Shown here one piece after another: positions 5,291 to 11,417 of a stretch of 11,417 bases of DNA. Position numbers and translations under genes: made by a program. Below the pieces are notes generated by a model, which was given only the letters and a program-made list of their open reading frames with translations, made no database searches and was not told where the DNA came from. The stretch's first letter is position 1. Each line of letters opens with the position of its first letter. The stretch covers positions 1 through 11,417 of the forward strand of contig JABXJU010000135.1 in NCBI GenBank assembly GCA_013375405.1. The letters are read 5' to 3'. The DNA comes from Candidatus Helarchaeota archaeon. Its GTDB lineage: Archaea; Asgardarchaeota; Lokiarchaeia; Helarchaeales; HEL-GB-A.

Positions 5291-7492
5291 ATGGCGGCGT
5301 TAAATTATAAGGTATTGGGTCTCAAATGTGGGCTCGAGATTCACCAAGAACTACAAACTAAGCGAAAGCTATTCTGTTTCTGTCCGCCATTTTTAAAGAC
5401 AGATGAACCTGATTTTTATATAAGAAGGAATTTTAGGCCCGTTTTGGGTGAAATGGGAAAATTTGATGAGGCAATGCTTGTTGAATACCAGAAAGGATTA
5501 AGTATCATCTATGAAGGATATGATGATGTATGTTGCACATATGAAATGGATGAGACACCTCCTTTTAAGATAAGTCAAGCCGCAATTAGGATAGGAATTA
5601 TAATAGGATTATTATTAAACCTAAACCTTTATAATGAGTTACATGTGTGTCGTAAAAATTACTTAGATGGTTCAGTTACATGTGGATTTCAAAGAACTCT
5701 TTTAATTGGTTCAGATGGATACCTAGAAGTTGATGATAAAAGGATTGGCATCACTACTATTGCTATTGAGGAAGATGCTGCTCGAAAAATAAAGGAGGAT
5801 GGGAAAACTGTAACATACCGGCTTGACCGGCTAGGTATCCCTCTTATTGAAATAGTAACTGAACCAGATATGAATACACCTGACGAGTGTATGACAATTG
5901 CTTATCGACTTGGCCAATTATTACGTTCAACTGGCCTTATGAAACGGGGATTAGGGACTATTCGTCAGGATGTAAATGTAAGCATTGAAGGAGGAGCGCG
6001 CGTAGAGATTAAAGGAGTTCAAAAATTGGAGTGGATTCCACCCCTTATTGAAAGTGAGGTCCGTCGGCAATTAAATTTATTGAAAATTCGGAATGAATTA
6101 ATCGTTCGAAATTTTACAAAAGAGGATATATCATATGAGTATCTAGATGTAACCCAAATCTTCAAAAAGACAAGTTGTAAATTTATGAAGGAGGGTATAA
6201 AATCTGGACAGCAAGTATTTGCTGTTAAAATTCCTAAAATCGCAGGTATTTTAAGTACAGAAGTAATGCCAGGAAAAAATGGGGATGCAGGGATACGTTT
6301 TGGAAAAGAAATAGCCCAAAAAGTATCTGCAATATCGGGAATAAAAGGAATAATTCATTCAGATGAAGACATGAATACATATGAGTTTAAAAAAACTGAA
6401 ATTACTGCACTAAAAAAGGCTTTGAAGATAGAAGAACCTATAAAAAAGAAGGAAAAGCCAAAAGAAAAAACTACGGAAACTGAAGGTGAAAATACAGAAG
6501 AAGAGAAAGGTGATGCCTTTATTATTGTAGTTGCTGATGAATACGTAGCAAAAAAAGCCTTGGAAATTACAGTTAATCGAATTGGTATGGCAATTTTGGG
6601 CGTTCCAAATGAAACAAGGAGAGCTCTTGAGAACTTTAATACTGATTTTATCCGGGAGTTGCACGGAGGTGCGCGACTTTACCCTGATACAGATTCGATG
6701 CCTATTCGCCTTAACAAGGATTATTTTAAGGAATTAAACAAGGATTTGCCAGAATTACCTTGGATAATGGCAGATCGATTCAGAGAAAGCTATGAACTTG
6801 ATGATGTAACAATTGAAAATTTAATCTTAAAAGGATTTGCCTCTTTTTTTGAAGAAAGCGTCAAAGAATTCAAAATAAACCCAATGCTTGTAGCTACGAC
6901 TCTATTAGGGACTCTCAAATCGATAAAAAGGGATGGATTAAATAGCGACAACATAAAATATTCACATTTACGAGAACTTTTTGAATTGATTCATAAGGAA
7001 GAAATTGCGAAAGAAGCTATAGAACCAATCTTGAAGGTAATAGCAGAAACGCCTTCTCTTTCTATTAATGAAGCAAAAGACCAATTGGAACTAGAAGCTG
7101 TGAGTTTAGCGCAAGTGGAGAAATTGATTCAAGATGTCATTGCTAAAAATGAATCTCTTATCAAGGAAAAAGGAGAAAACGCCCATAAACCATTAATGGG
7201 GGAAATTATGAAGTCTTTACGGGGAAAAATTGATGGCAAAGTCATAGCAAATAAGTTGAAAGAAGCCCTTGAAAATTATACGCCAGAAGAAAGTGCAACG
7301 CAAGCGAGTGCCAGACAAATAAATAGACTAATAAAAGAGATATTTACGGATGACGAGAATATTTTGAAGGAAAAAGGTGAAGATGCCTTTGATATACTTT
7401 TTATTAAATTAAAAAAGCGATTGAAAGGGCAATTTGATGAGGAAAAATTAGCTGAGAAATTAAGGCGGGATATTAAAGACTTTCTTAAATAA
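5291..7492 (+). CDS. gatE: glutamyl-tRNA(Gln) amidotransferase subunit E, with duplicated tail module
   Basis: GatE activates Glu-tRNA(Gln) by phosphorylation and amidates it with ammonia supplied by GatD, giving Gln-tRNA(Gln) in archaea. The family signatures are clear: GLKCGLEIHQEL (residues 10-21), KLFCFCPP (26-33), a Tyr/Glu-rich DETPPF segment, RLGIPLIEIVTEPD, the NVSIEGGARVEIKGVQKL loop, then the AspRS-like insertion domain (VFAVKIPKIAGIL through GDAFIIVV and GVPNETRRAL) and ARLYPDTDSMPI. At 733 residues it exceeds the usual length of about 620-640. Two additions explain this: a Lys/Glu-rich insertion at about 381-407 inside the insertion domain, and a second copy of the YqeY-like tail (first 609-660, second 677-728). 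The ATG at 5291 fits the family N-terminus. gatD starts 10 bp after the stop, so the subunits are likely co-transcribed. Confidence 0.96.
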   Translation: MAALNYKVLGLKCGLEIHQELQTKRKLFCFCPPFLKTDEPDFYIRRNFRPVLGEMGKFDEAMLVEYQKGLSIIYEGYDDVCCTYEMDETPPFKISQAAIRIGIIIGLLLNLNLYNELHVCRKNYLDGSVTCGFQRTLLIGSDGYLEVDDKRIGITTIAIEEDAARKIKEDGKTVTYRLDRLGIPLIEIVTEPDMNTPDECMTIAYRLGQLLRSTGLMKRGLGTIRQDVNVSIEGGARVEIKGVQKLEWIPPLIESEVRRQLNLLKIRNELIVRNFTKEDISYEYLDVTQIFKKTSCKFMKEGIKSGQQVFAVKIPKIAGILSTEVMPGKNGDAGIRFGKEIAQKVSAISGIKGIIHSDEDMNTYEFKKTEITALKKALKIEEPIKKKEKPKEKTTETEGENTEEEKGDAFIIVVADEYVAKKALEITVNRIGMAILGVPNETRRALENFNTDFIRELHGGARLYPDTDSMPIRLNKDYFKELNKDLPELPWIMADRFRESYELDDVTIENLILKGFASFFEESVKEFKINPMLVATTLLGTLKSIKRDGLNSDNIKYSHLRELFELIHKEEIAKEAIEPILKVIAETPSLSINEAKDQLELEAVSLAQVEKLIQDVIAKNESLIKEKGENAHKPLMGEIMKSLRGKIDGKVIANKLKEALENYTPEESATQASARQINRLIKEIFTDDENILKEKGEDAFDILFIKLKKRLKGQFDEEKLAEKLRRDIKDFLK
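7115..7489 (+). repeat. tandem duplication of the GatE YqeY-like tail module (protein level)
   Basis: Codons for residues 609-660 and 677-733 encode two versions of the same helical module, joined by a 16-residue linker (ENYTPEESATQASARQ). They align over 52 positions without gaps, with 17 identities by eye and many conservative changes; the shared core is E-x3-K-E-K-G-E-x-A (NESLIKEKGENA against DENILKEKGEDA) followed by KSLRGK against KRLKGQ. The DNA has diverged, so the duplication is not recent. One copy is normal in GatE and GatB. Confidence 0.8.
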
Positions 7493-7493
7493 T

Positions 7494-7500
7494 GGTGATG
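7494..7500 (+). promoter_or_regulatory. gatD ribosome binding site
   Basis: GGTGATG matches the archaeal GGAGGTGATC consensus and lies just before ATG 7503. It overlaps the alternative GTG start at 7500, which argues for the ATG as the true start. Confidence 0.6.
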
Positions 7501-7502
7501 TG

Positions 7503-8903
7503 ATGAATAATAGTAAAGGGGAAAGTAAAGTCGAAAAAGAGGAGGGAGAAGATAACCTTGTAGGTTATAAGGGTTACGCCCGCAAAAAGCTTGAGGCAGC
7601 TGGTGCCAAGATTTGGGATATTATTGAAATTAAAAAAGATAAACGGATTACACGTGGTATTATTCTCCCACGTAGTGAATTTGAAAATGATACCCGTCAT
7701 GTGAATTTAAAGTTAAAGAGTGGTTACAATGTCGGATTAGAATTAACCGACTCCACAAAGATTAATATTTACGGCCGTGAGCCTGGGGAATATGGATTTC
7801 CAGAAAAAGAGGTTGCTACCGTAGAGGAATTACCTACAATAGCCCTAATAGGTACGGGTGGCACTATCGCCTCGAGGTTGAATTATAGGACTGGGGCAGT
7901 ACTTCCAGCATTTAGTCCAGGGGAATTATTTACTGCTGTTCCGGAACTAGCTGAAATTTGTAATTTGAAGCCAGAGATGGTCTATAATTTACTTTCAGAA
8001 GATATGAATACAGATTATTGGATTGAATTAGCAAAGAATATTTCAAGCAAGATAAATGATGAACAGGTAGATGGGATTCTTGTAGCTCATGGCACTGATA
8101 CTATGTGTTTTACGGGTACTGCTTTATCTTTTCTCCTTCAAAACCTTCCTGTTCCGGTTATCCTAGTTGGAAGCCAAAGGAGTTCTGATCGTCCCTCAAG
8201 TGATTCAGCCATTAATTTAATTAATGCTGTAACATGCGCAGCCCAGGCAGATGTCGCTGAAGTTTTAATTTGTATGATGGGATCCACCGATCATACCTAT
8301 GATTTGCTCCATCGCCCTGCACTTGCACGAAAGATGCACTCGTCCCGGAGAGATGCGTTTAAGACAATTGGTACTATCCCTTTCGGTAAAGTTCAAAATG
8401 GAAATATCACCATTTCTGAGAAGTCTTATCAAAAACGCGATAAAAATAGAGAGCTAAAAGTAGATTTGAAGATGGATCCGAAGGTAGCTCTCATTTACCA
8501 CTATCCAGGGATTCAGCCAGAATTGATCGAAACCCTCATTGATAATAAATATCATGGAATAGTTCTAGCAGGAACGGGGCTAGGGCATATCAGTGAGAAT
8601 TTGCTCGAGTTTGTAAAGCGGGCGATTGATGAGAAGATAGCTGTTGTTATGACAGTCCAGACTTTATGGGGATTCACTGGTATGCAAGTATACGAGCGAG
8701 GGCGGGAAGAGCTGGCACTCGGCATCATTCCTGGGCATAATTTATTACCAGAGACAGCATATGTAAAACTCAGTTGGATTCTTGGCCACACGCGAAATCT
8801 TGAGGAAGTAAAACAGCAGATGCAAAGAAATATTGCAGGTGAAATTATATCACGTGAAACCACAAAAGGATATTTAATTTTTCAAGGAAGCAAAGCCGAC
8901 TAA
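7503..8903 (+). CDS. gatD: glutamyl-tRNA(Gln) amidotransferase subunit D (asparaginase-type)
   Basis: GatD is the L-asparaginase-like subunit that releases ammonia from Gln (or Asn) for GatE. Counting from ATG 7503 the protein has 466 residues. After a charged, probably disordered 18-residue start comes the small GatD-specific N-terminal barrel (GYKGYARKKLEAAGAK to about residue 95), then the asparaginase fold. Catalytic residues are all present: T121 in GTGGTIAS, T198 and D199 in AHGTDTM, and K277 in ARKMHSSRRDAF. Their spacing matches characterised GatD enzymes. QRSSDRPSSDSAINL and the C-terminal TGLGHISE and MTVQTLWGFTGMQVYERG segments also fit. Type I asparaginases lack the N-terminal domain, so GatD is the right call. 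The gene follows gatE by 10 bp with its own ribosome-binding site. GTG 7500 would add one residue. Confidence 0.96.
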   Translation: MNNSKGESKVEKEEGEDNLVGYKGYARKKLEAAGAKIWDIIEIKKDKRITRGIILPRSEFENDTRHVNLKLKSGYNVGLELTDSTKINIYGREPGEYGFPEKEVATVEELPTIALIGTGGTIASRLNYRTGAVLPAFSPGELFTAVPELAEICNLKPEMVYNLLSEDMNTDYWIELAKNISSKINDEQVDGILVAHGTDTMCFTGTALSFLLQNLPVPVILVGSQRSSDRPSSDSAINLINAVTCAAQADVAEVLICMMGSTDHTYDLLHRPALARKMHSSRRDAFKTIGTIPFGKVQNGNITISEKSYQKRDKNRELKVDLKMDPKVALIYHYPGIQPELIETLIDNKYHGIVLAGTGLGHISENLLEFVKRAIDEKIAVVMTVQTLWGFTGMQVYERGREELALGIIPGHNLLPETAYVKLSWILGHTRNLEEVKQQMQRNIAGEIISRETTKGYLIFQGSKAD

Positions 8904-9023
8904 AAAAATCACAGAACACAGATGAAATAAGTAAATACTTTCACCTCACTCTCTCCCCGCGGTAAAATTGTCCATTTGATCGAACCATCCATCCATTAAA
9001 GCTGATAAACCGTCTTCTAAAAG

Positions 9024-9031
9024 CTTAAATA
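9024..9031 (+). promoter_or_regulatory. TATA-like box of the RadA-like gene
   Basis: CTTAAATA is centred about 28 bases before the ATG at 9056. No Shine-Dalgarno sequence is seen in the intervening TTTTCTCATTCATTTACT, so a leaderless transcript beginning at or next to the ATG is likely. Confidence 0.5.
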
Positions 9032-9055
9032 GCATCGTTTTCTCATTCATTTACT

Positions 9056-9841
9056 ATGAAAAGATGTGAGAGTTCGCAAAAAGTTTCAATTGTTGAAGCA
9101 ATTCATAAACATCAAGAGCACCTACAAAAACACAATTTGTTAAGCGACTTTACTGGACTTAATCAGGTGATGGGTAAAGGATTTGAAGCAGGTTTATTTT
9201 ATTTAATTTATGGATCATCTCTTGTAACGAATTCAATCTTACTTTCGATGGCAGTTGCTGCACAGTTACCTACGACAAAGGGCGGATTAGATTCATCGGT
9301 TGTATTTATTGATAACGATAATATTTTCAATCCTTACACTCTGATCAGGTTGGCACTTTCCGTAAAATTGAACTCAAATTCTATGCTCTCGCGAATTTTT
9401 GTAGCTCGCGCGTTTATTTGGAATCATCTCGGGGAAATTGTGGATAATTTAGAGACCCTTCTTAAGGAAACAAAAGCCCGGATCGTCCTAATTTCTGGTC
9501 TTACTACACTTTTTGATGGTGAATTCGAGAAGAGAAAACACCAAATGCTTCTGAAAATCGCAAACAAACTCAGAAATATTGCAATTGATAATGAAACCAT
9601 TGTCGCTGCCTCTACAAAACTAGCTCGAGGCTCATCATATAAACCTACTGGGGGAAAGATCATTTCCCATGCGCCTCATGTGCTGATTCGCGTTCTTCAG
9701 CAAGGGGCGCGGATTACGTTCAATTTAATGAAGCACCCGTCCCGTCCTGCGTTTCAAACAGTGCAATGGCTTTCTCGTGCAAAGAGAGCGCCCCACACTG
9801 TACCCCTCGACCAATTTCTGAAGAAACCACTGGAGCATTGA
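9056..9841 (+). CDS. RadA/RecA-like core domain protein with degenerate ATPase motifs
   Basis: A 261-residue protein that follows the archaeal RadA/Rad51 core from end to end but lacks the N-terminal helix-hairpin-helix domain and the ATPase residues. Landmarks: TGLNQVMGKGFEAGLFYLIYG (33-53, RadA: TG...L..GGG...G...EI.G), GGLDSSVVFIDNDNIFNP (76-93, RadA: GG..G.V.YIDTEGTFRP), RIFVARAFIWNH (113-124), and PTGGKIISHAPHVLIRV (197-213). The Walker A segment reads GSSLVTNS (53-60), with Asn59 where Lys is required. The Walker B Asp is Ser147 (IVLISGLT), and the Glu of TEGTF is Asp88. It should therefore not hydrolyse ATP in the normal way; a regulatory or recombination-mediator role is inference. 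The small gene at 9846 begins 4 bp after the stop. Confidence 0.8.
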   Translation: MKRCESSQKVSIVEAIHKHQEHLQKHNLLSDFTGLNQVMGKGFEAGLFYLIYGSSLVTNSILLSMAVAAQLPTTKGGLDSSVVFIDNDNIFNPYTLIRLALSVKLNSNSMLSRIFVARAFIWNHLGEIVDNLETLLKETKARIVLISGLTTLFDGEFEKRKHQMLLKIANKLRNIAIDNETIVAASTKLARGSSYKPTGGKIISHAPHVLIRVLQQGARITFNLMKHPSRPAFQTVQWLSRAKRAPHTVPLDQFLKKPLEH

Positions 9842-9845
9842 TCTG

Positions 9846-10109
9846 ATGGGACGCACCATTCCAAGTTTTCGAGTCGCACTCGAGCAAGAAATCGCACTAT
9901 GGAAGCACTTCCGAAAAGCACTCCGTCCAAAAGATCGTACAGTATTCGATAAGTTGATGGATAAAGCGAGAAATCATAGTGATGCGGGAATGCTTGCTAA
10001 CAGACCCGTTATCCTCGATACAATTTTCATGGCTACCTTCCTTGAACAACAGAAGGAAATCGAGCGCCTCCAAAAACAAATGGAACATCTTAAAAGAGGG
10101 AAGTTGTAA
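9846..10109 (+). CDS. small conserved archaeal helical protein, partner of the RadA-like gene
   Basis: An 87-residue, all-helical protein of unknown function. It opens with GRTIPSFRVALEQEI and contains WKHFRKALRPKDRTVFDKLMDKARNH, then an Ala/Gly-containing ARNHSDAGMLANRPV stretch and a long C-terminal helix (LEQQKEIERLQKQMEHLK, 66-83) with coiled-coil character. This layout, including the MGRT-P-x-(F/Y)-R start, matches small uncharacterised archaeal proteins I remember from several lineages; I cannot give a reliable family name. The start lies 4 bp after the stop of the RadA-like gene, implying translational coupling, with only a weak site (GGAGCATTGATC) upstream. That tight linkage suggests the two products act together, for example as a complex. 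Its basic patches could contact nucleic acid (inference). Confidence 0.78.
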   Translation: MGRTIPSFRVALEQEIALWKHFRKALRPKDRTVFDKLMDKARNHSDAGMLANRPVILDTIFMATFLEQQKEIERLQKQMEHLKRGKL

Positions 10110-10121
10110 GAGGTGAGAATT

Positions 10122-10238
10122 TTGATAAGAAATCCGCGGCGGTTTTGGTTTTTGCAACGAAAATTTCCTGAGACTAGGTGTTTTAAAAAGGAAAACCGAA
10201 AGTATTTATCTTGTAAAGATAAAAAGGAAATGAACTAG
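10122..10238 (+). CDS. possible 38-codon basic small protein
   Basis: A strong ribosome-binding site, AGAGGTGA (10109-10116), starts right at the stop of the previous gene and is followed five bases later by a TTG start. The frame encodes 38 residues, rich in Lys and Arg, with two Cys (RCF and SCK) and a start of the form MIRNPRRFWFLQRKF. I do not recognise it. Against it: it is short, uses TTG, and contains a perfect 8-bp inverted repeat (10205-10223) better explained as a terminator or operator. It is too short to judge by codon use. Confidence 0.3.
   Translation: MIRNPRRFWFLQRKFPETRCFKKENRKYLSCKDKKEMN
10205..10223. repeat. 19-bp palindrome upstream of cooC
   Basis: TTTATCTT-GTA-AAGATAAA has perfect 8-bp arms around a 3-bp centre, the same geometry as the palindrome at 4398-4416 but with another sequence. 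It may end the RadA-like transcript as a hairpin or bind a dimeric regulator. In DNA this AT-rich one such palindrome can occur by chance. Confidence 0.35.
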
Positions 10239-10286
10239 TTTTAAAAAAGTTTCAAAAAAATAGTTATCGGTTAAAATTCGCGTATA

Positions 10287-10314
10287 TCACTCTCTTTTCA
10301 TTCAGAGTGAGAGT
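10287..10314. promoter_or_regulatory. inverted repeat in the cooC upstream region
   Basis: TCACTCT (10287-10293) and AGAGTGA (10304-10310) are perfect 7-bp arms around a 10-base loop. A second register, ACTCTC (10289-10294) with GAGAGT (10309-10314), is also possible. TATA-like sequences TTTTAAAAAAG (10239-10249) and GTTAAAATTC (10270-10279) lie just before it, so it would fall around or shortly after the transcription start, about 70-100 bases ahead of the cooC ATG. An operator or a leader hairpin would both fit. Confidence 0.35.
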
Positions 10315-10384
10315 AAAGATTACAAAAATGTTTAATTGTTTTTCTACATTCTGTTCTTTGACTATAGTTAAAAGAAGTGAAAAT

Positions 10385-11161
10385 ATGCCCGATAAACTTG
10401 TAATTGCAATTGCTGGAAAGGGTGGCGTTGGAAAGACGACATTTGCCGCATTATTATTGAAAGCATTAGTAAAAACAGGCAAAGATATCTTAGTGTTGGA
10501 TTGTGACCCTGATGCGAACATGCCTGACGTGCTTGGGGTTCCTGTAATGCGGAAAGAAACTGTAGGAGGAAAAACTGCTAAATTAAAAGAGCGAATTGCA
10601 AAAGGAAGTATTCCTCCACAAATGACAAAGGAGCGTATTTTAGAACAAGATATATTCGAAGTACTGATGGAAATGGATGATTTTGATCTACTCACTATGG
10701 GGTGCAGTGAGGGGCCGGGTTGTTATTGCTTTGCGAATCAGTTAGCAACTCAGATCTTGGATACGCTTTCTAAGAATTATGATATAACTCTCATGGATAT
10801 GGAAGCAGGGCTAGAACATCTAAGCAGGAGAACCACTCGTGATGTTGATATTTTGATTATGGTAACGGATGCATCAAAGATGGGAATGACCACTGTGAAG
10901 CGGATTAAAGAGCTTTCAATAGAGGTTGGTCTCAAATTCAATCGGATATATGTTGTTGGTAATAAATTTTCACCGGAGCTTCAGAATATACTAGAGGAAA
11001 CAGCGAAAGAAATAGGAGTGGAGTTCTTAGGGATAATTCCCCCTAGTGATCAAATTGCAAAATACAATTTGGAAGGCCGTTCGCTCTTTGAACTTCCCGA
11101 TAGTTCTCCAGCTGCGCTTGCCGTTCAGGAGATGGCTAAAAAAATGAAATTAGTTACCTAA
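10385..11161 (+). CDS. cooC: CooC-type carbon monoxide dehydrogenase maturation ATPase (nickel insertion)
   Basis: A 258-residue MinD/SIMIBI-class P-loop ATPase that loads nickel into the C-cluster of CO dehydrogenase or the CODH/ACS complex. Evidence: the deviant Walker A GKGGVGKTT (residues 11-19), LVLDCDPDANMPDVLGV (36-52), the GPGCYCFANQ motif with C113-x-C115, equivalent to the metal-binding CxC of characterised CooC proteins, and DMEAGLEHLSRRT. The VVGNKF segment near 195-200 fits nucleotide recognition. ATG 10385 is chosen because the protein then begins directly with the first strand, as in relatives; an open frame extends to 10307 but its 26 extra residues look non-coding. AcsF/CooC paralogues cannot be separated from sequence alone. 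No CODH gene is in the window, so the target lies elsewhere. The gene converges on the next, with 11 bp between stops. Confidence 0.9.
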   Translation: MPDKLVIAIAGKGGVGKTTFAALLLKALVKTGKDILVLDCDPDANMPDVLGVPVMRKETVGGKTAKLKERIAKGSIPPQMTKERILEQDIFEVLMEMDDFDLLTMGCSEGPGCYCFANQLATQILDTLSKNYDITLMDMEAGLEHLSRRTTRDVDILIMVTDASKMGMTTVKRIKELSIEVGLKFNRIYVVGNKFSPELQNILEETAKEIGVEFLGIIPPSDQIAKYNLEGRSLFELPDSSPAALAVQEMAKKMKLVT

Positions 11162-11172
11162 TCACGTATTAA

Positions 11173-11417
11173 TTATTCAAGTTTTTTTTTGGCCAATTCA
11201 ATAACTCGCTTAAGGGTTTTCTCTGAAACTTCCGACGATTCGGAAAGGATTTTAGGATCGGAATTAATTAATTCGTCAGAGGATCGTATTCCTGCAATAA
11301 TTAATTTTTCCGCTGTTTTCTTACCGACAGCTTCTAATTTCATCAATTCTTTTAGAATATCTTTAGGAATTACTTGTTCTTTAGGAATTATTTGTTCTTT
11401 AGGAATTATTTGTTCTT
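11173..11417 (-). CDS. helix-hairpin-helix domain protein, C-terminal part (runs off the window)
   Basis: Only the last 80 codons are visible; the gene continues past 11417 on the minus strand. The final 62 residues (DILKELMKLEAVGKKTAEKL onward) form a helix-hairpin-helix domain: LMKLEAVGKKTAEKLIIAGIRSSDELI has the h-x-G-h-G/K-x-x-A-x-x-L core of the first motif, followed by a helix pair ending KTLKRVIELAKKKLE. Such domains bind DNA backbone non-specifically and occur in repair nucleases, topoisomerases and recombination proteins. In front of it are three copies of a hexapeptide (EQIIPK, EQIIPK, EQVIPK) from an 18-bp tandem repeat. The fold may belong to a large enzyme or a small DNA-binding protein; the missing N-terminus would decide. 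Confidence 0.72.
   Translation of the reverse strand, partial: EQIIPKEQIIPKEQVIPKDILKELMKLEAVGKKTAEKLIIAGIRSSDELINSDPKILSESSEVSEKTLKRVIELAKKKLE
11362..11415 (-). repeat. in-frame 18-bp tandem repeat, at least three copies
   Basis: TTTAGGAATTATTTGTTC (plus-strand reading) occurs at 11362-11379 (one T-to-C change), 11380-11397 and 11398-11415, and the next copy may begin at the window edge. It encodes the hexapeptide EQ(I/V)IPK in the linker ahead of the helix-hairpin-helix domain. The last two copies are identical in DNA, which points to recent expansion. Confidence 0.85.

Noticed and set aside
6410..6664. Antisense frame inside gatE, and similar antisense frames inside gatD, the RadA-like gene and the reductase
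   Set aside because: They are complementary to well supported genes and show only low-complexity or reversed-codon composition.
7500..7502. GTG as gatD start
   Set aside because: It overlaps the ribosome-binding GGTGATG; ATG 7503 is better placed and changes only one residue.
8970..8985. GGTTCGATCAA on the minus strand, resembling a tRNA T-arm
   Set aside because: The flanks do not form a 5-bp T stem and no acceptor or anticodon arm is found nearby.
10307..10384. 26-residue N-terminal extension of CooC from an upstream ATG
   Set aside because: CooC proteins begin just before the P-loop strand; the extension is Cys/Phe-rich with no homology and overlaps the inverted repeat.
11362..11415. 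18-bp repeats considered as a CRISPR array
   Set aside because: Copies are head-to-tail without spacers, are in frame with a coding sequence, and are too short for CRISPR repeats.

Overview
The window looks like chromosomal DNA from an AT-rich archaeon. The clearest marker is the adjacent pair gatE-gatD: the GatDE amidotransferase that makes Gln-tRNA(Gln) from Glu-tRNA(Gln) is known only from Archaea. A geranylgeranyl-reductase-family flavoprotein (isoprenoid lipid saturation), a RadA-type recombinase paralogue, TATA-like boxes about 28 nt ahead of a start codon, and Shine-Dalgarno sites of the GAGGTGAT type all agree. A probable roadblock/longin-type domain fused to winged helices, and the overall gene mix, suggest an Asgard archaeon (Lokiarchaeia-like). 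That finer placement is inference from remembered family distribution, not from a marker tree.

Layout. 114-1901 (+): a small Cys-rich membrane protein followed by a geranylgeranyl-reductase-family flavoprotein. 1914-4296 (-): a GNAT acetyltransferase, a truncated N-terminal remnant of a second flavoprotein of the same superfamily, a probable roadblock/winged-helix protein and a cupin. 4297-4468: a divergent intergenic region with two operator-like palindromes. 4469-5170 (+): an unrecognised soluble protein with a charged helical N-terminus. 5291-8903 (+): gatE and gatD, 10 bp apart. 9056-10109 (+): a RadA-like protein that has lost its ATPase motifs, nearly overlapping a gene for a small helical protein, with a possible 38-codon basic ORF after it. 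10385-11161 (+): a CooC-type nickel-insertion ATPase. 11173 to the window end (-): the C-terminus of a helix-hairpin-helix protein preceded by an in-frame 18-bp tandem repeat.

How the genes work together. GatD releases ammonia from Gln/Asn, and GatE activates Glu-tRNA(Gln) and amidates it. This GatE is unusually long, with a charged insertion and a second copy of its YqeY-like tail module. CooC implies a carbon monoxide dehydrogenase (or CODH/ACS) elsewhere in the genome. The reductase next to a membrane protein with two Cys clusters could be a lipid-saturation pair, but that is a hypothesis. The best candidates for something undescribed are the RadA-like pseudo-ATPase with its small partner and the tail-duplicated GatE. 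I found no rRNA, tRNA, CRISPR array or insertion sequence.
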